A stretch of DNA of 64,000 nt from Odiellus spinosus (Eukaryota > Arthropoda > Arachnida > Opiliones > Phalangiidae), in assembly GCA_963920705.1 (NCBI GenBank), contig OY987233.1:5942001-6006000 (forward strand), given 5' to 3'. Positions 56,377 through 64,000 of the stretch are shown one piece after another; position 1 is the first letter of the stretch, and each line of letters opens with the position of its first letter. The translations under genes and the position numbers were made by a program. The notes below the pieces were generated by a model. It searched no databases. It was not told where the DNA came from and saw only the letters and a program-made list of their open reading frames with translations.

Positions 56377-56694
56377 ATTTTGAATCATTTTGATGTTTCC
56401 GAAAATTGTACTCAGTCTTCATTTTGGGTTTATGAAAAATCTTTGGCTGCCTCACTTAGGTGTTATGTACTTATGATATCGTCTATTAGTTCTTTAAATA
56501 GTAAACAAATTATTGTACAGTGCTCACCTCTAGAAACAATGAAAATGCGCCTTTTTCACTCTTCGTAGCACTTTTGGGATTTTGATTCTTTCGTAATATC
56601 TCCATATCTTGAACCTCGAGGTTGTTTTTAAACCAAAGAATCTTTTTTTTTTTTTTAAGAACGCCAGGAATACCGCTAGGCTTTAAATCACATT

Positions 56695-56960
56695 TTGGAA
56701 CAAAATATATGCGCAGCCATTGGTGGTGGAAAAGTTAGGGGAGAAACTTGGATTTTTAATGCATATTTAGGGAAATGACCTGATATAGAGCACGTTTCGC
56801 GCCAAAAAATGTGTGCGCAATCATTTGTGGTGAAATATTTCAGGGAGTAACTTAGGCCTTGGTTGCATAATTGGGGGAAAAGTTATTTATAGAACAGTTT
56901 TCGCGCCAAAATATGTGCGCCGTCATTGGTGGTGGAAAACCTGGGGGAGGAACTTCATCT
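56695..56960. repeat. Three degenerate tandem units of about 105 bp
   Basis: Landmarks caaaatatatgcgcagccat, caaaaaatgtgtgcgcaatc and caaaatatgtgcgccgtcat, each followed by tggtggtggaaaa-type text and gggagaaactt, start near 56700, 56801 and 56910. Confidence 0.75.
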
Positions 56961-57083
56961 TGGTTCCATTTAAAAAGGTTTTGATCTATCTTACAATGTG
57001 TCTAAATCATAGACCAACAACTTCAAACTTTCCCGTACATATCCATCCACGTTCTACCCTCCGTTTTCCTTATCATCTCTTAA

Positions 57084-57557
57084 GCTGCTTTCATACTAGG
57101 CCTTGGAATCGATTTAAACTGTTCCAAAACGTTTCGCTTTAGTCCGACGTGCGAACGGGAAACAGTCTTTCATCAAATCAATTTGATTCGATTTCTCGAA
57201 ACTGCTTCGGGAACCAGTTTCATACCGATTCGGTTTCAACAAACAATAGATGAAGATACAATAAATTGATTTATAAAGATAATACAGCTGCAGACTTTGA
57301 AACCGTTTTTAACCGTTTTGGAAAGGTCAAATTATAAAATTTTGGGGTCACCCGTGTATACATTTGACCAAGAAACCAAATTAATATCTAAAAAAGTCGA
57401 TTTGACGACTCGAAACAGTTTGAAAACGGTTTCAAAGTGTCAAGTGTGAACGTAGCTTACGTGAACACGTGACGCTTAAAAAGATTCCTGGCGATTTGAA
57501 TATCGATTTGATTTTACCGTTTCAAATCGGTTAAGAAATGCTAGTGTGACCGTAGCT
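57084..57557 (-). mobile_element. A1 element (inverted) split by A2
   Basis: ctttcatactaggccttgga ... gatttataaagataat, then A2, then cgtgaacacgtgacgcttaa ... ctagtgtgaccgtagc. Confidence 0.75.
57285..57457. mobile_element. A2 element nested in A1, TA duplication
   Basis: cagctgcagactttgaaacc ... gtcaagtgtgaacgtagct between TA at 57283-57284 and 57458-57459. Other A1 copies read through this site. Confidence 0.75.
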
Positions 57558-57727
57558 TTAGAGAATCTGAATTTGATTCAGATCTAAAACGGTTTTCTTA
57601 ATCGATATGTGAAGGAACTAGAGCACGAGTAACTTCGAATTGACTTTCCAACTCGAGTTTGCAGATTCTAAACTGTAAAGCTAAGTTCTTCAGGGGTAAA
57701 ATTTTAATTGGCTCAAAATACTTTTCA

Positions 57728-57958
57728 TTAAAGGGAGAATGCAACCTATCAACAAGTGATTTATTATCGATTCCTTATTGTTTAAAAAGGCTTAATCCAA
57801 CAGTAAAAAAATTACAAACACATGTTAATATATTTGAAACATACCTTTAAAATAGGCTTAGCTGGATTCGTGGCGATCCTGCACTTCCCATATAATGGCC
57901 ATCGACCAATGACATTTATTGATGGACGTTACTTATGTGTGGAGTTCAGGATCTCCAT
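57728..57958. mobile_element. F1 left part
   Basis: TTAAAGGGAGAATGCAACC ... ggagttcaggatctccatga; the right arm is replaced by the chimeric sequence at 57959. Confidence 0.7.
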
Positions 57959-58262
57959 GAACAGTTTCACCTGTCCCTAAGGATTTCGAAAGTTGTAAAA
58001 AAATTACAAACTAGAAATAAGTAGGCTTAGCTGGATTCAGGATGAATTTCTTCTCATTGAAGGGTCAGCGACCAATCGAATGTTATTGAAAGTATCATGG
58101 AGATCTCGCCTTAAAGACGGGCTTTCGCTGATTGGTCGCTGATCCTTCAATGTGAAAAAATTCCGTATCTCCGTTGAATCCAGCTAAGTCCATTTTAAAT
58201 TTATTTCTAGTTCAATATTTGTTTAATTTATTTTTACTGTTGGACTAGGCCTATTTAAAACA
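57959..58262. mobile_element. F1 element behind the same chimeric junction as at 25 kb
   Basis: acagtttcacctgtccctaa+ggatttcgaaagt, then ttacaaactagaaataagta and F1 to ggactaggcctatttaaa. The same junction occurs three times at 24780-25250. Confidence 0.7.
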
Positions 58263-58826
58263 AACTATCCCTCCTTTTGAAAACCTAAAATTGAATTTTA
58301 TTTTAAATACTCTTTCACAAGCTTAAAAGGGATTTAAATTCTCATTGTAAACCGTTTGTTTGTTGTGGGAATCTATTTTCCTTTCAAAGCACTAACTGGA
58401 TATTTTATCAGTGACCCAAATCGAATGTTCAAAATAGTACCAATTTCATATGGTGATGCGAATTTTTTCATCATTCTGATGCTCCCATCGATTTTAGGCA
58501 CCATGTATAGGGTTTTATCTTGTCAATTTCACATCGAGATGACAACACGCGTAATGATACGTTACTTGTTCTATCTATGATTATTGACGTGGATATATAT
58601 GAAAACTGCCTTTGATTTTGTTACCAATTCAAGGTGGAATTGCCCTCGGATGTCCTAATTTCTCATGATAGAATTGTACACAGAAAAAGGACCATTATAC
58701 TCGCTTGAGACCGAGATTGACCTACAATTCTGCCCAACTTCTTTTATGGTTCGTTCATGGAGGAATAATGCACGGGAATGACACATTTCTATTGAATTCA
58801 AATTGTTTTTGATCGAAACGAAAGTC
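58263..58826. other. No gene seen
   Basis: Frame 58356-58580 starts at a non-ATG codon and has no family features. Confidence 0.3.
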
Positions 58827-59099
58827 TATCACTTTATTCCATGAAAGTAAACAACGCCCCGTAGCTAAATACTATCAGCAAAGGTACAGGTAAATGTACC
58901 GGCAGACTCGAGACACTCTAGTGGCCGCAGTTGGTGTAAATAGTAAACGGAGGAAGCGCCACACTTTGGAGATATTCCGGTGTTGGGAAGGAAGATAATA
59001 TAGCGAAGCGCGACCCTTCTAAATTCCGTCCCTCTATTCCGACACTAAATATCGAGGAGGAGTCCAAATCACTCGAGCGAGATAGGGGTGATGACTTTG
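58827..59099. mobile_element. C1 left part
   Basis: gaaagtctatcactttattc ... actcgagcgagataggggtg; the right end is missing. Confidence 0.7.
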
Positions 59100-59702
59100 G
59101 TCCACCAAACTAGTACCATACCTCTGTCTCATTCCTCCAATCTTTTCTCCAAAATATGCACTACTTTTAATTCTCAATCGAGTTAAATATTATGTACCTC
59201 TCCGCTAAAGTTTATAGCAATATTTTTTCAAATATTGTCTATTATCAAGTCTGTCCTGTGATTTATACGCAATGGTATGAAAAGCACGGAGAACAAGAAA
59301 CGAGGACGGATGTTCTTACCTGTTTTATCTATCTCCCACGGTTTTATAAACTATTGCTTCTAAATATGTGAACAGATTGAGTCGAGATATTTGGGCAGGA
59401 AATGAAAAAGTCCGGAAAAAAGAACGCCGAAGATTTTTGGTCTCTTTCTTTTCTTGGCGACTTCTTATACTACATTTCTTATTTTTTTATCTCTGTCAAC
59501 TTTTGTGTTATAAAAGGCTCTTTTCGTGACCTAAATTGCCTCAAAAGACCCAACATACTTCGCTGAAAAGATCGTAGGAGTATTAGTGAAAGTATCAAAA
59601 CGTTTTCCCCCATACACTGAAATTCAAAAATAATCGGTTGGATAAAAAATAGTTTGAAAATATGCTCAAGAATTCAAATTTCCCTATAGATTAGTAGTAA
59701 CA
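59100..59702. other. No gene seen
   Basis: No supported gene or repeat. Confidence 0.3.
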
Positions 59703-60089
59703 AAAGTCTATCGCTTTATTCCATAAAAGTAGACAACGCTCCGTAGCTTAATACTATCAGCAGAGGTCCAGGTAAATGTACCGGCAGATTCTGATTCGAA
59801 ACACTCTAGCGGCCGCAGTCGCCGTGTAAACAGTGAACGGAGGAAGCACCACTCTGCGGAGAAATTCCGGAGTTGGGAGGGAAGACAATATCAGCAAGCG
59901 CGGCCCGCCTAAATTACGTCCCTTTCTCCCGACTCAAAATACAGAGGAAGAGTCCAAATCACTCGAGCTAGACAGGGGTAATGACTTTTTTTTTGCCATT
60001 TTTAAGTGATGGGCTATGACATAAAACTCGGCCTTTGCTTAAAGTTTTAAACTACGTTTACTTTTATGGAATAAAGTGATAGACTTTTG
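59703..60089. mobile_element. C1 element, complete
   Basis: caaaagtctatcgctttatt ... aataaagtgatagacttttg; full core with ctagcggccgcagtcgccgt and aagcgcggcccgcctaaatt. Confidence 0.8.
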
Positions 60090-60147
60090 GTTGGTATATA
60101 TCATTTTTTCTTCAGATTAAATTCGCGAGTTTGTCACGAGATCAATT

Positions 60148-60405
60148 TAGCTACGGGCTTAATCGATTTGAAACGGTAAAAACAAACCGATATTCAGTTC
60201 GCCAGGAATTGTTTTAAGCGACACGCGTTCACGCATTATCTATATAAATCGATTTATCTAAGCTTCATCTATCGGTTGATGAAACCGAAACGGTATGAAA
60301 CTGGTTCCCGAAGCAGTTTCGAGAAATAGAGTCGAGAAAAGGCTGTTTCCCTTTCGCTCAACTCTAGCGAAACGTTTTGAAACGGTTTAAATCGTTTCCG
60401 GGCGT
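60148..60405. mobile_element. A1 element
   Basis: agctacgggcttaatcgatt ... aacggtttaaatcgtttccg; collinear with other A1 copies. Confidence 0.7.
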
Positions 60406-61271
60406 GCACTGGTTGCTATAACTCCAACTTGGGAATAATAATACTTACTGTTTATCGTCGAATTTCACAGATAACATACACGTATGCTCATGCAATTTGG
60501 TCTTGTATTGTTTATTATTTAGCAGAACTAGGCCCGAATCTTCTCTTGACAGCTAACCAATCGATGACTTGCGCGATTACACGTGTAATTCGGAATGTAC
60601 CTCAACGGGATGGAGGGAGGAGATATCCTCTCTATAAGACCACGCTTCATAAAAGCCCATTAGCAGCGCGAATGTAGGGCATTTGGAGTATTCGCGGATC
60701 AAACCTATATTTACGATTAGCTCCTTATATCCCGGCCCCTTTCAACTGGACGCGATGATGTGTATTGTCTTATATAACGAACCAGACAATATAACATATA
60801 TACCAAAGCTGCCACTTGCAGACGATAAATGGAAGCCGGAACGTGATGGCTTATGTTCTCAATTACAGCATTGTAGAACCTTAAAGGGAATAGGAAACCT
60901 GGGCTCGTGAATTTCAAGTTAAACTACATTTTAGGTAGAAAATAGTGTAAAAATAAGAATTACTCATCATTTTTGGTCATAAATAGATCTACATGGGTGT
61001 GTAAAAGTGTTTTTAAAATAAAGGTAGTTTTAATAATTTTGAAAAAGCAATTCAAATAAGCCAATCACGGAACGCAGTAAGTTCTTTTGACGCTAGAATT
61101 TTTGTGTTTTTAATAGTGGTTGGTCATTGAAATGCTTTGAAATATTTTTTTAGGGTTATTTTTATTTATTTTAATGGGTAAATATTGAAATTTCGAACTA
61201 AGATTGGAGATTTGTTCCAATTGACTAAATTATGAAGAATGAGGCATTTAGAACAGGTTTCATGGACCCCT
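60406..61271. other. Unique sequence, no gene proven
   Basis: 60410-60910 is unlike the repeats and has open frames of 75-82 codons on both strands (for example from ATG near 60683), but no recognisable family and no consistent splice structure. 60911-61271 is AT-rich. Confidence 0.25.
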
Positions 61272-61694
61272 TTAAAGGGAGAATGCCGAGTAACATAAGT
61301 GATTTTTGTATCGATTCCTTATCGTTTAAATAGGCCTAATCTACCTGTAAAAAATTAAAAACCAATAGTAAACTATAAATAAATTTAAAAATTATCCGGA
61401 AATAGGCTTAGCTGGATTCATTGAGATCCTGAATTTCTTCCGATTGAAGGATTTGGGCCAATCGAATGTTATTGGAAGTCACACGGAGATGTCGCCTTAA
61501 CGACGAGCCTTTGCTCATTAGCCGATTACCAAATCAATTTGAAGAAATTCAAGATCTCCATCAATCTAGCTAAGCCTATTTAAAATTATTTCTAGTTTAA
61601 TATTTGTTTGTATTTCTTTTATTGGTACATTAGGTCTATTTAAACGATAAGGAATCGCTTAAAAATCCCTTTTTAGGTTGTGATCTTCCTTTAA
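61272..61694. mobile_element. F1 foldback element, complete but diverged
   Basis: TTAAAGGGAGAATGCCGAGTA ends and inverse tgtgatcttcctttaa; arms and core recognisable with many substitutions, so an older copy. Confidence 0.75.
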
Positions 61695-62484
61695 GGATAG
61701 TATTTCGTGTATGACATGTCAAATATTTCAAGTGACTAAAATATTTTCATTGTAGAGGGGATTTTTAGAGGAACTGAAGGTCCTCCTTGGTTTATCCTTT
61801 ACCTAAAATTGCAACTTAGTCCTCTCTTATTGTGGGTTATTAAATTTAGAATGGTCCGAATTGTTCAAAGTATATATTTCATTTTATACAGCTTAAGCGA
61901 AAATCAATTCCATTCGGGGTTTCGTTCCATAATAGCACTTGTGTATATTCAAGAAGGGCTCATTATTCTCTATAGCTATATAGGAACCTCGAGTTTAAGG
62001 GCTAGCTCATATATGCTACCTCTTTTAAGACTTAATAGGCTGCGCTTCTAAGCCTTGGAGGCATGTTGTTGATGGAAATGGTATTGCGTTCAACAATGAA
62101 GGAATGAAGCTATATACGCTGCTAGGTGTAGGCGAAGGTTTCTAAAATAATAATTGATCAGTAAGAATCTTAGCGGCTTAGCACCAACGTTTAATTTTGT
62201 AGCCCGAAATATCTTGTATATTACGAGATACTAATTGCTTTTATCATAAGTGTAAACAGAAAGGCCTAAAGCCCTTTTATATGCATGTAATTTTATCTAT
62301 AAGACAGACATGGTCGTAATTAAGACAATGGAGGATGAAGTAATGTGACTAGAACTAGAATTTTTATTTTTATTTGAATCTTAGTTTTAGAATTGTCGCT
62401 ATCGTTCAAAACACCAGCACGTATTTTATCGACAGTTTCTTTCGCGCGAGCTTTAATTAGATTAAGATTTAGATTAAGATTAAG
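61695..62484. other. No gene seen
   Basis: Frames near 61809-62051 and on the minus strand at 62320-62502 lack family features. Confidence 0.3.
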
Positions 62485-62925
62485 ATGTAAGATTTCACGC
62501 ACATTGATTGGTATAGGCTTTCACGCGTTCCTTGATTGGTATCAGCTTTCACGCACTCATTGATTTTTGTCAGATTTCACGTGAGTTTTGAATGGTGTAA
62601 GATTTCACGCGCTCATTGATTGGGGTCAGCTTTCAGGCACTCGTTTATTGGTTTTTCCGCCGTGCTTTGATTGGTTTCTTTCACAATCACCTTGATTGTT
62701 TTATTTCACGATCGGCTTTGATTTCTTTCACGATCGGCTTTGATTTCTTTCACGATCGGCTTTGAGTTCTTTCACGGTCGGCTTTGATTTCTTTCACGGT
62801 CGGCTTTGATTTCTTTCACGGTCGGCTTTGATTTCTTTCACGATCGGCTTTGATTTCTTTCACGATCGGCTTTGATTTCTTTAACGAGCGCCTAGGTTTT
62901 CTTTCACGTTCGCCTTGTTTTCTTG
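62485..62925. repeat. Tandem array grading from about 32-bp to 22-bp units
   Basis: Left part (62485-62690): degenerate units of tttcacgcactcattgattg-like text. Right part (62700-62920): about 9 copies of tttcacgatcggctttgatt+tc, 22 bp. The unit becomes shorter and more regular from left to right. Confidence 0.85.
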
Positions 62926-63841
62926 TGTTTAAAATATAACAAATAAGGACCTAAACATTATTAGAAGTTTTGATAGCGGTCTTAGACTTAAATAAAATTA
63001 ATTCATTTCATGCTCCCTTTGAAACGTAAGGTTTCTCTATTCTTTCTCTTTATTGTTTCCGCTCGGCAGATTGAAATGAATTGATCCATATTCTCTCTAT
63101 CTCTGTGATCTTTTTCCACGTGGATAGAGTTTCCTTAAACGATAAATGTTATTATATTGAAAATCCGATGAAATCTTGAGGAATCCTTGGACCTTCCTTT
63201 GCTTCTAAACTTTTTCAGTGCCGAAGAATAAGGGTCGATAACCCTAAGAGCGTGGAGCAAATAGTTTTCAAAGGTCGACCCATTTTTCTATCGACCTCTT
63301 CATCTCCCAAGTGTAACGTTATATAACTGAAGTAATTAAATAGATCTAACTACCGTATTCGGCTTAAAGGGATCAGAACAATTTTTGCCCCTGGAAACTT
63401 TTGCCCTGCAAATTTGTTATTTAATAGAAAATATTTTTTTTTTGGCCGAAGCGGGGAAATTTGCGACTAGCAAAATTTGGGAGTAATGCGAACTTCGCCA
63501 CATTTTAGTGTTCGGCTCCAACCACCAGGATCGCCGCGATCGCGCGGAGTCACTTCTGTAGCATTGAGATTCCAATCTATATACGTTAGTTATTTTATCT
63601 ATGGTATATTCCCGTTAAATTCCAACATCCCATCAAACAAGGCTTAATAATATTTCCTCCTGTTTGTTCTATGAATGCCTTTCATTTCCCCCAATAGCGA
63701 TTGAAGGGAAATGTTAGCAAACAATGTATAAAGCGTCAATACATAAACGTGGGCTGTTACCGAGCTAATATCACGAAATAATTCTCTACCATCCGGTGTT
63801 ATGACATCGATGGTAATATCCCATATTCAGTTTGTCTTGTC
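62926..63841. other. No gene seen
   Basis: No supported gene; cttaaagggatcag at 63364 resembles the TTAAAGGGA ends but has no partner. Confidence 0.3.
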
Positions 63842-64000
63842 TTAAAGGGAGAATGCAACTTAAAAATAAGTGATTTTTATCGATTCGTTATCGTTTAAAT
63901 AGGCCTAATTGTAAGAAAAATACAAACACATATTAAACTAGAAATAAGTTTAAAACCTACCATCAAAATAGGCTTAGCTGGATTTATGGAGATCACCAGG
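63842..64000. mobile_element. F1 element, continues past the window end
   Basis: TTAAAGGGAGAATGCAACT then the left arm up to ggcttagctggatttatgga; the right arm lies beyond the window. Confidence 0.75.

Overview
This window looks like non-coding-rich nuclear DNA of an arthropod, most likely an insect. It is AT-rich, it has introns of only 54-70 bp with GT-AG ends, and it carries a protein of the arthropod MBF2 / 'salivary secreted peptide' family and two perilipin (lipid-droplet coat) genes. Insect-type TTAGG-like repeat units also occur once. I see no bacterial features, rRNA, CRISPR array, or recognisable LTR retrotransposon, LINE or Polinton coding region. The species cannot be named from the sequence.

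Only three genes can be supported, all on the + strand. Two tandem perilipin-like genes (2335-3218 and 4806-5761) share the same four-exon structure with identical intron phases. One single-exon MBF2-like gene (43638-44111) has a foldback transposon inserted in its presumed 3' UTR.

Almost everything else is non-autonomous foldback DNA elements (MITEs) and satellites, often nested. The labels used below are local to this report. F1-F6 are TTAA-flanked foldback families whose ends read TTAAAGGGA or TTAAAGTGA. C1 and C2 start CA and end TG with 7-bp target duplications. A1-A5 are TA-flanked. H1 has a TAA duplication. X1 and X2 have 6-bp and about 14-bp flanking repeats.

Layout: 1-1245 is a long-TIR element cut by the window edge. 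1.4-6.2 kb holds the perilipin pair and tRNA-like SINE remnants. 6.6-14.1 kb is a tandemly duplicated 1.77-kb unit whose second copy is split by a 3.96-kb insert; that insert contains a TA-flanked element with an internal 20-bp satellite. 15.8-17.2 kb is a 30-bp minisatellite. 17.5-31.8 kb has F1, F2, F3, F6, C1 and H1 elements and several 145-200 bp tandem arrays. 31.8-43.4 kb has A1, F1, C1, F2-in-F3 and F3-in-F6 nests. 43.6-44.6 kb is the MBF2-like gene. 46.6-47.7 kb is a 24-bp satellite open in one frame for 356 codons. 48.5-64 kb has more F1, F4, F6, C1, C2, A1, A2, A4 and A5 copies, plus a third minisatellite of the 'aaggtcaggga' type.

The genes do not form a pathway: the perilipins act at lipid droplets, and the MBF2-like protein is of uncertain function. 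The main interest is the record of nested, target-specific insertions, several of which define target-site duplications from this window alone.
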